Shown: one piece after another, positions 1-7,245 of the stretch
Layout of the letters: each line of letters begins with the position of its first letter
Numbering within the stretch: the first letter of the stretch is position 1
From: Mucilaginibacter sp. PPCGB 2223
GTDB lineage: Bacteria > Bacteroidota > Bacteroidia > Sphingobacteriales > Sphingobacteriaceae
Length of the DNA: 64,000 nt
Direction: 5' to 3'
Assembly (NCBI RefSeq): GCF_001705515.1
Contig: NZ_MDJS01000005.1
Span: forward strand, 1-64,000
Position numbers and translations under genes: made by a program
Notes under the pieces: model-generated
What the model was told of the DNA's origin: nothing
What the model saw: the letters and a program-made list of their open reading frames with translations, nothing else
The model's database searches: none

Positions 1-641
1 CCCTCCAGCTCAAAATCCTCCTCCGGGTAATCCATCGGCAAGTTATCCAGGCTTCGGTCAACAACTGCAGTTGCTGCTACTTCTTCCGTCTTTCCGACTT
101 CCGGACTTTCGGAAATCGGACTATCTTCCTCTTGATACTTGATACTTGCTACTTGATACTTCCCAACTCCCGAAACACCATAAAACCCCAAATGCCTCGC
201 TATCTTATCCAGCGCGCTCATCTTATTGTGCAGCTTGATCTTGCTCTGCATCCCCACCCGATAGCCTTCCCCGTCCTGTATCTCCACAATATCATAACTG
301 GCAATGGCTGCTTTCTCGTCCACCGTCAGTTCGTTCATCCGTTTCAGGCAGGCGTATTCGTCGTAATAATTACCCATATTGCTGAAGGCTATCTTTGATA
401 GTTCCCGCAGGATCATATCATGCGTGATCTCCAGCCGCTGGCTGCGCCGGTTCATCGCCTCCTTTAAATAATGTTGAATTTTAGGCACATGCAGCAGCGC
501 GCCTTTCCTGCTCGTGTTCTCGCTGTAGCCGCTGTTGATCGCAGCCTTAAAAGCGTTAAAATGGGTCAGGTACTCATCGCAAAAGCGCTGCTGCTGGTGC
601 GTGAGTTTGCCATAAAGTTCGTTTGTTTCGTCTGTGTTCAT
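1..641 (-). CDS. Phage-type terminase small subunit (3' end cut by window edge)
   Basis: The minus-strand frame is open from an ATG at 639-641 to the left edge (213 codons, no stop). Residues 12-60 match the N-terminal DNA-binding helices of the Terminase_2 small-subunit family: LTHQQQRFCDEYLTHFNA, then AAINSGYSENTSRKG. A middle region ends in KLHNKMSALDKIARHLGFYG, typical of this family. The family recognises phage DNA for packaging with the large subunit, so this is probably the edge of a prophage or a remnant. The C-terminal part (DNA about 80-170) is made of short repeated words that read as a low-complexity tail, which suggests a repeat has invaded the 3' part. The large subunit would lie to the left, out of view. 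The family call is firm; whether the gene is intact is unknown. Confidence 0.85.
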   Translation of the reverse strand, partial: MNTDETNELYGKLTHQQQRFCDEYLTHFNAFKAAINSGYSENTSRKGALLHVPKIQHYLKEAMNRRSQRLEITHDMILRELSKIAFSNMGNYYDEYACLKRMNELTVDEKAAIASYDIVEIQDGEGYRVGMQSKIKLHNKMSALDKIARHLGFYGVSGVGKYQVASIKYQEEDSPISESPEVGKTEEVAATAVVDRSLDNLPMDYPEEDFELE

Positions 642-845
642 CGGGTTGGTCTATTTAAGTTTAATTATTACTATAGTAATTTAAAATCTTAAATATACGG
701 AAAAATTGGGGAATTACCAAGGTTTATTTATTACAAAACAAACTAACCATCACCACCATGGCATTGCGGGGCATGGCCTGTGCCGAACTTGTTTCGGTAA
801 AGCAATCTCTCAGGAAAGTCTATGTGGAAGTCTCAAACGGCCATC

Positions 846-876
846 TTTACTGGCGCAAGGTTAACAATTGGTGGTG
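846..876 (+). repeat. Left copy of a 31-bp inverted repeat flanking the TIR-caspase island
   Basis: The sequence begins TTTACTGGCGCAAG and ends TTGGTGGTG. It matches the reverse complement of 4687-4717 at 27 of 31 positions by hand alignment. Both copies read YWRK-x3-WW in frame, so they may be ends of two related decayed genes rather than a transposon terminus. Confidence 0.6.
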
Positions 877-1270
877 ATTATGTTAGCTTAGAATGGCTTG
901 TTCTTGCGATTATATTGCAGAACTACAGGCACAACATATGCAAGCAATGAAAACGGACAAGATGTCTGACTATATGCCGAAATCGATTTCAATATAAAAA
1001 GTCCTTATTTAAGTAATTCGTAGTATTAATCAGGATAAGATTGACAAATAAATATTAAAAAAAATGGCAATTTGTCAGTAATATGTAGTCTTTAACTGAC
1101 CGACATCTGACACAGGAGAGTTTTTACCCAACAAAAAAGAGAAAACATTTCCCAACACGAAATTAATTTTATCAAAACAGATATGTGTAAAAGTCTGCAG
1201 GCCAAACAAGTAACTTTGGCATAGTTATTCTTACAGCTTGAAAGATTCGATCTTTATAAATATAAAAGGA

Positions 1271-1303
1271 AAGCCTGAAAGGAGTCGTGATCCTGACAGG
1301 CTT
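1271..1303 (+). other. Stem-loop in the leader upstream of the defence operon
   Basis: The outer stem is AAGCCTG (1271-1277) with CAGGCTT (1297-1303). A second stem is AGGA (1280-1283) with TCCT (1291-1294), separated from the first by a two-base internal loop. The apical loop has seven bases. No T-tract follows, so a simple terminator is unlikely. A structured leader or protein-binding site is possible. It lies about 260 bases upstream of the first operon gene. Confidence 0.4.
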
Positions 1304-1564
1304 ATAGTTTGTCAAATGCTATCAGGGCGTCTAATCACCGCTGACATACTTTGTGACGGGTGTTGTTTGTTATTACGTGCAAAAGTATAAAAAGTTTGTT
1401 TTACGCAAATTTTTTCTCAAAAAACTTTCTCGCGCATTAATTCTGCCGTTTTTCTAAAACCTGATGCCGTAGTATCTTCCTGACACGAGATAGAAATGGA
1501 AGCCTCAATTACCTATGCCAAATGGGATTGGGAGGATTATGTTTTCAACTAAAACTAATAAGAC

Positions 1565-1738
1565 ATGGCAAACAACGGAAAAAATGAAGGCTACCGTCAA
1601 GGAGCGGTAAGAGGTCGTTCTCAATTTTTCAACCCAGTTACCGAAAAATGGGTGAAAAGAAACACTGAAACAGGTGAGTTTATGAATGTTAAACAAGATG
1701 GCTATCCTTTCAAAGGTGTCAGAAAGGAGAAGAAATAA
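1565..1738 (+). CDS. Small basic 57-aa protein, first gene of the TIR-caspase operon
   Basis: ATG at 1565, 57 codons, TAA at 1736-1738. The final A of the stop codon is the first A of the next gene's ATG (1738), so the two are probably translationally coupled. The protein is rich in Lys, Arg, Gly and Asn; it contains GRSQFFNPVTEKWVKR and ends FKGVRKEKK. There is no signal peptide or membrane segment. I do not recognise a named family, though the regular pattern of aromatic and basic residues suggests a real conserved small protein. It could bind nucleic acid, act as an antitoxin-like regulator, or assist one of the TIR proteins; none of these is shown by sequence. Its reading frame and overlap with the next gene argue against chance. 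Confidence 0.7.
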   Translation: MANNGKNEGYRQGAVRGRSQFFNPVTEKWVKRNTETGEFMNVKQDGYPFKGVRKEKK

Positions 1739-2322
1739 TGTCATTATATAACAGTAATTATTTGAAGAGTCTTTATAGACAAAATCTAAATACAATTAAT
1801 GAAAATGCCCGAACTAAAATGTTCAGCACTAGTACAACTTCCATGTTTGATATTTTTCTTTCGCATAGTTATTTAGATAAAGAAGAGGTTTGGGGGCTTT
1901 ATTTTGACCTAAAGCGAAAGGGATATAATGTCTATGTAGATTGGATTGTTGATCCGCATTTAGATAGGAGTAATGTTACCAAAGAGTCCGCACAGCTAGT
2001 GAAAACAAGAATGAAGAACTCGAAATCACTGTTATTGGCGGTTTCGTATAACGCAAGTGTTTCAAAATGGATGCCATGGGAGTTAGGATTTGTAGATGGA
2101 AATACTGATAAATGTGCTATTGTGCCGGTTAGCGAAGGAGATGTGAATAGAGCATCATTTAAAGGTGTAGAGTATTTGGCGTTATATCCATTTGTTACAA
2201 AAGATTCCTTATTGGGAACAGAAAATCTCATTATCGTAGAAAGTCCATCCACTTATGTATCCATGTATGATTGGATCAAGAGTAATGCAAAGCCAACTTT
2301 TAAATCGAGATCAATATTTTAA
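1738..2322 (+). CDS. TIR-domain protein (putative NADase or cyclic-ADPR synthase)
   Basis: A 194-aa protein. After a polar N-terminus of about 35 residues, the TIR domain starts with MFDIFLSHSYLDKE (36-49). It continues with VYVDW (65-69), SLLLAVSYNAS (97-107) and KWMPWELGFVDG (110-121). Glu115 in WELG sits where TIR NAD+-hydrolases carry their catalytic glutamate. Bacterial TIR enzymes of this kind make ADP-ribose isomer signals or deplete NAD+ after phage detection. Three bases separate it from the caspase gene. The ATG at 1738 is supported by the ATAATG overlap with the preceding gene; internal Met28 or Met36 are alternatives. No fused sensor domain is present, so a partner must supply recognition or output. 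The fold assignment is confident; the reaction product is inference. Confidence 0.85.
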   Translation: MSLYNSNYLKSLYRQNLNTINENARTKMFSTSTTSMFDIFLSHSYLDKEEVWGLYFDLKRKGYNVYVDWIVDPHLDRSNVTKESAQLVKTRMKNSKSLLLAVSYNASVSKWMPWELGFVDGNTDKCAIVPVSEGDVNRASFKGVEYLALYPFVTKDSLLGTENLIIVESPSTYVSMYDWIKSNAKPTFKSRSIF

Positions 2323-2325
2323 TTT

Positions 2326-3273
2326 ATGAGAAAAGCTTTAATTATTGGTATCAATGACTATCCGGGCGCACCATTAACAGGTTGTATTAATGATGCGACA
2401 TCTATTGCAGGAATCCTAGAAAGGAACGGAGATGGATCTCCTAATTTTGATATTAAAACTATTTTGGGGCCTCCTCAAACTGTCACAAGAGCACTTATAA
2501 GAAGTGAGATTCGCAGTTTGTTTGAAGGAACTGCAGACGTAGCGTTGCTATATTTTTCTGGCCATGGATTACTACAGTCAAATTCAGGATATATAGTAAC
2601 TAGTGATTATGAAAACTTTGATGAAGGAGTGCCCATGGATGAAATCCTGAAATTGGCCAATAAATCTAAAGCCAAAGACAGGATAATTATTTTCGACTGT
2701 TGCCATGCGGGTAATGTTGGTAATTCGAACAGCATCGACGATTTGACAGCGTCATTAGGTGAAGGGATGACCATCTTAACCGCTTGCCATAATTTTGAAA
2801 CATCATTAGAAAGAAATGGCCGTGGGGTTTTTACATCGCTAATAACCGATGGTTTGCAAGGAGGTGCAGCAGACATAAGAGGTAATATTACTCCGGGAAG
2901 CTTGTACTCATACGTTGACGAAGCTTTAGGTGCATGGGATCAACGCCCTATCTTTAAAACAAATATCACGCGATTTACGCCTCTACGAAAAATTGCTCCC
3001 AAGATACCTTTAGAAATCATAAGGAAAATAACAACTTATTTTAATTCTCCAACCGATGAACATTCTTTAGACCCATCTTACGAATTTACTTCGACTGATG
3101 CTAAACAAGATAAGGTCGAAATTTTCAAGAATTTGCAAAAATTCGTTGCGGTTGGACTTGTAGCTCCTGTTGGCGAAGAACACATGTATTTCGCTGCAAT
3201 TAATAATAAATCGTGCAAGCTAACCGCCATGGGATATCAATATTGGCGACTTGTTAAAGAAAATAAAATTTAA
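2326..3273 (+). CDS. Caspase-like (peptidase C14) protease with C-terminal domain
   Basis: A 315-aa protein. Residues 2-130 form a caspase-hemoglobinase core: KALIIGINDYPGAPLTGC at the start, LLYFSGHG with catalytic His80, and IIIFDCCHAGN with catalytic Cys126. The region FETSLERNGRGVFTSLITDGL fits the later caspase strands. After about residue 225 comes a separate 90-residue region ending in an LTAMGYQYWRL-type segment, which looks like a small winged-helix or effector-coupling domain. In TIR-caspase immunity (type IV Thoeris) the TIR protein makes a nucleotide signal that switches on such a protease, which then degrades cell proteins to stop phage growth. Its place between two TIR-fold genes fits that model. 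The dyad is directly visible; the activating ligand and the role of the C-terminal domain are inference. Confidence 0.87.
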   Translation: MRKALIIGINDYPGAPLTGCINDATSIAGILERNGDGSPNFDIKTILGPPQTVTRALIRSEIRSLFEGTADVALLYFSGHGLLQSNSGYIVTSDYENFDEGVPMDEILKLANKSKAKDRIIIFDCCHAGNVGNSNSIDDLTASLGEGMTILTACHNFETSLERNGRGVFTSLITDGLQGGAADIRGNITPGSLYSYVDEALGAWDQRPIFKTNITRFTPLRKIAPKIPLEIIRKITTYFNSPTDEHSLDPSYEFTSTDAKQDKVEIFKNLQKFVAVGLVAPVGEEHMYFAAINNKSCKLTAMGYQYWRLVKENKI

Positions 3274-3279
3274 AAACTT

Positions 3280-3660
3280 ATGAGAAGAATATTTGTCGCT
3301 TTTGCCATTGAAGACTGGAACCATAAAATATTATTTACAGGACACGCGAAAAACGCGCGTGTACCCTATGAATTTGTGGACATGTCTGTACGTGAGCCTT
3401 GGGATAGCCAATGGAAAACTAATTGTAGGGCAAGGATCAAAAGCTGTAGTGGTGTAGTTATTTTAATATCACCTAACTTAAAAAATGCCACGGGAGCTTT
3501 ATGGGAGGCGAAATGTGCAATCGAAGAAAATAAGCCAATAATAGGAGTTTATATAAATGGTGGCAATGCTTGGCATGTACCATTAGAATTTTGGGGGAAA
3601 TTCAAATGTTATACATGGCAATATGATCATATAAAAAATTTTGTCGAATCATTATATTAA
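3280..3660 (+). CDS. Second TIR-fold protein, ThsB/DUF1863 (MTH538-like) type
   Basis: A 126-aa single-domain protein. It opens with MRRIFVAFAIEDW, followed by FVDMSVREPWDSQWKTNCR (32-50), GVVILISPN (58-66) and ALWEAKCAIEENKPIIGVY (73-91). This pattern belongs to the MTH538 TIR-like family that includes ThsB of Thoeris systems, where the domain senses phage and makes a cyclic ADP-ribose isomer. Glu76 in LWEAK is the candidate catalytic glutamate. Six bases separate it from the caspase gene and 22 from the next gene. This TIR family differs from the one at 1738-2322, so the operon has two candidate signal makers. Family assignment is good; which one drives the caspase is unknown. Confidence 0.8.
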   Translation: MRRIFVAFAIEDWNHKILFTGHAKNARVPYEFVDMSVREPWDSQWKTNCRARIKSCSGVVILISPNLKNATGALWEAKCAIEENKPIIGVYINGGNAWHVPLEFWGKFKCYTWQYDHIKNFVESLY

Positions 3661-3682
3661 ATAACGCCTAAAAACCATTATT

Positions 3683-4360
3683 ATGATAAATAAAGTGCCT
3701 GTAAAGAAATTGGTCGAGTTCAACAGATTTACCGAACGACAACAACAAACTTTTGTCAACAATTTAAAAATTCCTAAAAAGCCGAAATCGGATAAGGATG
3801 AAGGTGGAAATTACTGGACAAGAAGTCTTAGTGGTTTAGGGCGTGCTTTTAAAGAAAACAACAATGACAAAATAAGAGAGAAAATAGAAGCTTTAACAGA
3901 GGTCTACGAAACGGCAGATCTTAAGAGGACTAAAGTTATGTATCAGAGAAATCTCGAAATACTTCATATTTATGAAGATTTTGATTTTTCAATTTGGCGT
4001 CCAATGGGTAATCTCTATTTTCTCACCAAAACCCAAGAACCTTTGTCGATTAAGAATGTACCCGTGCAAGTCATCCCTCATCATGTGTTTACTTTTGGAG
4101 ATAAAGATAATTTACATGTCGGTGGTATATGGTTTGTAGTTTGGTTGGATGGTTTCAAATCGAGCGATCTCGGTACTTATTCTGAAGCATTATATAAATA
4201 TCTATCCCATTACTATTCAAAATACAAGGCAGATCCGAATTATTGCTTAATTGTTGATGCTGCCACTACAGAAGTAGTACGATATCAACAAATTTTAGAT
4301 AATAAAGTACCATCGTTACTCCAAACTTCAATTGATGCTCTTAATAAATATCTAAATTGA
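3683..4360 (+). CDS. Uncharacterised 225-aa protein closing the TIR-caspase operon
   Basis: No family recognised. The start MINKVPVKKLVEFNRFTERQ is followed by a charged, helix-rich half containing GNYWTRSLSGLGRAFKENN (42-60). The second half is mixed alpha/beta and includes GGIWFVVWLDGFK and YCLIVDAATTEVV. There are no membrane segments, no signal peptide, no P-loop and no nuclease motif that I can identify. It shares the AT-rich composition and strand of the four genes upstream, 22 bases from the ThsB-like gene, so it probably belongs to the same transcript. It could be a phage sensor, an adaptor between the TIR proteins and the protease, or a regulator. The gene is certain to be real; its function is open. 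Confidence 0.75.
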   Translation: MINKVPVKKLVEFNRFTERQQQTFVNNLKIPKKPKSDKDEGGNYWTRSLSGLGRAFKENNNDKIREKIEALTEVYETADLKRTKVMYQRNLEILHIYEDFDFSIWRPMGNLYFLTKTQEPLSIKNVPVQVIPHHVFTFGDKDNLHVGGIWFVVWLDGFKSSDLGTYSEALYKYLSHYYSKYKADPNYCLIVDAATTEVVRYQQILDNKVPSLLQTSIDALNKYLN

Positions 4361-4511
4361 CCCCCACCCTAGCGCAAGTATGTCGGGCAGGCAAGCGGGC
4401 AAAAGCTACTTGTGCCTTAAGGCCCCCTGCTACCGAAAGCGTCCCGCTTGTGGTAAACCATGCAAATCCACTCTGACAACATTAATCCACAAATAATATT
4501 CAACCGGAGCG

Positions 4512-4631
4512 CCGGCCCGAGAATACGCCGGGCCGGGAGTATGGCCCGCGCGCCGAAGGATCGTATTCTCTTGATTTTTGGATACTTTGTATCAAGACAA
4601 AGTATCGAGCCCTCCCGCGGCGGCGAGCGGG
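4512..4631. repeat. Cluster of three hairpins (REP-like)
   Basis: Stem 1: CCGGCCCG (4512-4519) with CGGGCCGG (4529-4536). Stem 2: GATACTTTG (4581-4589) with CAAAGTATC (4598-4606). Stem 3: CCCGC (4614-4618) with GCGGG (4627-4631). All are exact. The cluster begins about 150 bases past the operon end, so it may stop or protect its transcript, or may be an intergenic repeat unit. Confidence 0.55.
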
Positions 4632-4686
4632 AACCCAGATGCTATCGCAAGCATCCTCCAAGTATAGGCACAAGTTAAGCCACCAC

Positions 4687-4717
4687 ACCACCAACCCTTA
4701 AACTTGCGCCAGTAAAA
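4687..4717 (-). repeat. Right copy of the 31-bp inverted repeat
   Basis: Reads on the minus strand as TTTACTGGCGCAAG followed by TTTAAGGGTTGGTGGTG. It matches 846-876 at 27 of 31 positions. It lies inside a minus-strand ORF (4592-4795). Confidence 0.6.
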
Positions 4718-4915
4718 AGCCATCGGGTACTTGCCTGTCGGATTCTGAAACAAGTTCAGCATGGCATGTATTTCATCATCTGTACATTCACGCACATGCC
4801 AATCGCAACAAACCCATCTTCCCGACTTGCGGACTAAAAGCCCCCGGCTTTATCCAACCCCAAGCAACCCTTTGCCACAATATGCTGTATACCCAGCGTA
4901 ACCTAAACTACCTTC

Positions 4916-6199
4916 ATGACGAATACCTTACCACCCGAAACGCACTGGAAACCCTGGCAAAAAATGTTGTTCAGGTATGGCTTTGTGTTCCTGTCGCTCA
5001 TGTCGCTCATCGCCTATAACCCACTTATGCAGGCGCTCGACCTCAGGTGGGCAACCCAGACTGCTTTTTTCGGGCATCTGCACGGTTGCGCTGCCTGGCT
5101 GGACGACCATGTTTTTCATCTGGGCTATCTGCCCGCCGTACACGCCCCCGAAATCAGCGATACGCATTTTGGGGTTATCCTCACCCTAACCATCGCCATC
5201 CTGTCGATCGTGATTGCCCTGGCCTGGTCGTTTTTCGATAAAGAGCGCAGCAACTATAACCGCCTGTACTTTTGGTTCTGTAATTACCTGGCCTACTATA
5301 TTTTTTTAGCGATGATACCCTACGCCGTCGAAAAAATAATACCGGTGCAGGCGCATTACCCCAATGCAACGGAGCTGATGTCGCGACTGGGCAGTTTCCG
5401 CAGGTGGGAGTTCCTGTTCCTGTTTATGGGCGCGAGCCCGGCCTATTGCATGTTTTGCGGCTGGCTCGAGTTCATCGGGTCGGCCCTGCTGCTGTTTAAC
5501 CGCACCAGGGTTTTGGGCGGCTTGCTGATGATCATCGCACTGGTACAGGTGGTGTGCCTGAACATTTTTTATAACAACAACGTCATCCTGCTATCGGCCA
5601 TGCTGCTATTGTGTACCCTGTTTATAATGGCCCGGGCCATGCCCAAACTTTACAGGATACTGGTCGGGCTGCAGCCCGTATCGCTGGCCGAATACCGGTA
5701 CAGTTTTACCACCCCGTGGAAAAAGTACGCCCTGGTTTTATTGTGCTTTTTACCTGTATGGAAGCTTTATGCCATCACAACAAAAAGCTGGAAATATTAT
5801 TGCACCCTGGTGCGTGAGCAGCAAACGCAGCGCCTCTATACGGTCGCCAGCTTCGGCGGGCAAAACGGTGCGATGCCATCGGCAGACAGCATCCGCTGGA
5901 AGTACGTTGTGCTCTTTGATCATCATCCCCGCCCGGGCACGCTCATCAAATACGATATGCAGGAAAAAACCGAGAGTTACATTTACAGCTGGGATACCCT
6001 TAAAACAACACTCGCCGTTTATACCAAAAAGGATACGCTGCACAAAAACGTGTTTACCTATTCCCGTTCGGTTAACGGCAATCTGCAACTAAAAGGGTTT
6101 TGGCAGGGTAAAGCTATTGCAATGGAGCTAAAAAACATGCCCGTCGACAGCATGACCCTGGTAAAGGATACCTTCTTATTTATGCAGGAAGATCAATAA
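4916..6199 (+). CDS. DoxX-like multi-pass membrane protein
   Basis: A 427-aa protein with several hydrophobic helices in its first 290 residues: a first segment around FVFLSLMSLIAYNPLM, a pair near VILTLTIAILSIVIALAWSF, and others near 180-245. A soluble C-terminal portion of about 140 residues follows. The order resembles DoxX-like/SURF4-type proteins of Bacteroidota, with CGWLEFIGSALLLF then GLLMIIALVQVV, but I do not assign a reaction. It starts the GC-rich chromosomal region after the island and converges on the tryptophan dioxygenase gene. Confidence 0.6.
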   Translation: MTNTLPPETHWKPWQKMLFRYGFVFLSLMSLIAYNPLMQALDLRWATQTAFFGHLHGCAAWLDDHVFHLGYLPAVHAPEISDTHFGVILTLTIAILSIVIALAWSFFDKERSNYNRLYFWFCNYLAYYIFLAMIPYAVEKIIPVQAHYPNATELMSRLGSFRRWEFLFLFMGASPAYCMFCGWLEFIGSALLLFNRTRVLGGLLMIIALVQVVCLNIFYNNNVILLSAMLLLCTLFIMARAMPKLYRILVGLQPVSLAEYRYSFTTPWKKYALVLLCFLPVWKLYAITTKSWKYYCTLVREQQTQRLYTVASFGGQNGAMPSADSIRWKYVVLFDHHPRPGTLIKYDMQEKTESYIYSWDTLKTTLAVYTKKDTLHKNVFTYSRSVNGNLQLKGFWQGKAIAMELKNMPVDSMTLVKDTFLFMQEDQ

Positions 6200-6217
6200 T
6201 ATCTGGTTAACGGCTCA

Positions 6218-7165
6218 TCACGATAACGCTTCCTCCACCCAACTCTTCCCCCAGTTCTCCACCTGTCCGGCCGTCCATAGTTCGGGGTAAAATATCCGTT
6301 TCTGGAAACGCGGGGGCAGGTATTTCTGCCAGTTGGTGCCACCGGTGGCCTTAATTTCTTCGGGTTCGCGGTGCAGGTAGCGCACGGCCGATCTATAGTG
6401 CGCCAGCGGCCAGTTTACGTTCACCAGCACGTCGAAGCGCCGCAGCTCGTCTTCGAGGGCGGCGGTGTTTTCGCCACGGGCCTTGAGCTGCGCCAGCAAG
6501 GCGTTAAAGTTATGGTTTACCGAAGCCTCGCCCAGCTCGACAAAGGTTTTGGCGTATTTTTTTTCGAACTGTTTTAATGTAAGCGTTTTTTTGCCGGTCG
6601 ATAGTTCCGTCGCGCCGAATTTCCAGTAGATATACTCGAACTGTTCGGCCAGGGGGGCCTGGCGCAGTTCGTCGCGCTTGTCCCGGGCAACCAGGTTAAT
6701 AAAATCGGTGGCGTAGATCTCGATCATGCGGTACTGCCCGCTCTGGAAACCGCTCGCCGGCAGCAGCGACATCCTGAACTGCAGAAACTGCTCCTTCTCC
6801 ATCCCGTCCACCATGATCTGGAACGAGTGCGTTAAAGCTTCAAAATACCGGTTAATGCGCTGCAGCCGTCCGGTAAAAAAGGCAGCGGTAAGCGCAGTGT
6901 GGTTGGCTATCTGCCTGCATTCGTGCAGGGCCAGCTTAAAATACAGCTCGGTTATCTGGTGATAGATGATGAAGATCTCCTCATCTGGGAAAGGCGTTTT
7001 GGGGTTCTGCAAACTGAGCAGGGTATCCAGGTGGATATAATCCCAATAGGTTAAAAAATCGGCGTGCAGCAGACCGTCCAGGTACGATACCATATCCTGG
7101 CCCATGGCTTCGTATTTATCCTGCAAACGCTTTAAGCGATCTTCGATTTCGGGGGTGATGTGCAT
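6218..7165 (-). CDS. kynA: Tryptophan 2,3-dioxygenase
   Basis: A 315-aa cytosolic heme enzyme that opens the indole ring of L-tryptophan to N-formylkynurenine, the first step of the kynurenine route. Family signatures are YIHLDTLLSLQ (43-53), FIIYHQITELYFK (65-77), the substrate-contact segment SGFQSGQYR (138-146), a heme-ligand candidate His256 in LAHYRSAVRYL, and TGGT (274-277), which closes on the substrate ammonium. Length is slightly above the roughly 280-300 residues usual for bacterial enzymes. No other kynurenine gene is adjacent, so whether it feeds NAD synthesis or catabolism cannot be told here. Confidence 0.93.
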   Translation of the reverse strand: MHITPEIEDRLKRLQDKYEAMGQDMVSYLDGLLHADFLTYWDYIHLDTLLSLQNPKTPFPDEEIFIIYHQITELYFKLALHECRQIANHTALTAAFFTGRLQRINRYFEALTHSFQIMVDGMEKEQFLQFRMSLLPASGFQSGQYRMIEIYATDFINLVARDKRDELRQAPLAEQFEYIYWKFGATELSTGKKTLTLKQFEKKYAKTFVELGEASVNHNFNALLAQLKARGENTAALEDELRRFDVLVNVNWPLAHYRSAVRYLHREPEEIKATGGTNWQKYLPPRFQKRIFYPELWTAGQVENWGKSWVEEALS

Positions 7166-7245
7166 AATTGACCCGGTTAACTATGGGCTAAATTAAGGAT
7201 AATTTTACAGAGGAAGATTTGACAACTTTTTAAAAGTTGTCAAAT

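Larger units (their letters stand above)
642..1564. other. Long AT-rich spacer between terminase fragment and defence operon
   Basis: No convincing gene. A 39-codon plus-strand ORF (758-877) ends in residues YWRKVNNWW and carries one arm of the inverted repeat described separately. An inverted repeat TGACAAAT/ATTTGTCA sits at 1042-1049 and 1070-1077. A TAACTTTG box resembling the Bacteroidota -7 element lies at 1211-1218 without a clear -33 partner. A hairpin lies at 1271-1303. The length and composition suggest a long 5' leader or decayed mobile DNA. Confidence 0.5.
4361..4915. other. Repeat-rich spacer downstream of the island
   Basis: The spacer is GC-rich, in sharp contrast to the operon just before it. 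It holds the right copy of the 31-bp inverted repeat (4687-4717), three consecutive hairpins (4512-4631), and a short minus-strand ORF (4592-4795) with YWRKFKGWW in its middle. That ORF looks like a gene fragment, not a working gene. I see no tRNA here. Confidence 0.55.

Noticed and set aside
132..692. Plus-strand ORFs over the terminase gene
   Set aside because: They are shadows of the minus-strand frame that is open to the window edge and matches a known family.
1505..1795. Minus-strand ORF over the small operon gene
   Set aside because: The plus-strand 57-aa frame is contiguous with the operon and overlaps the next start; the minus frame has no plausible start or domain.
4460..4795. Overlapping short ORFs in the spacer after the island
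   Set aside because: They run through hairpins and the inverted repeat; at most they are gene fragments.
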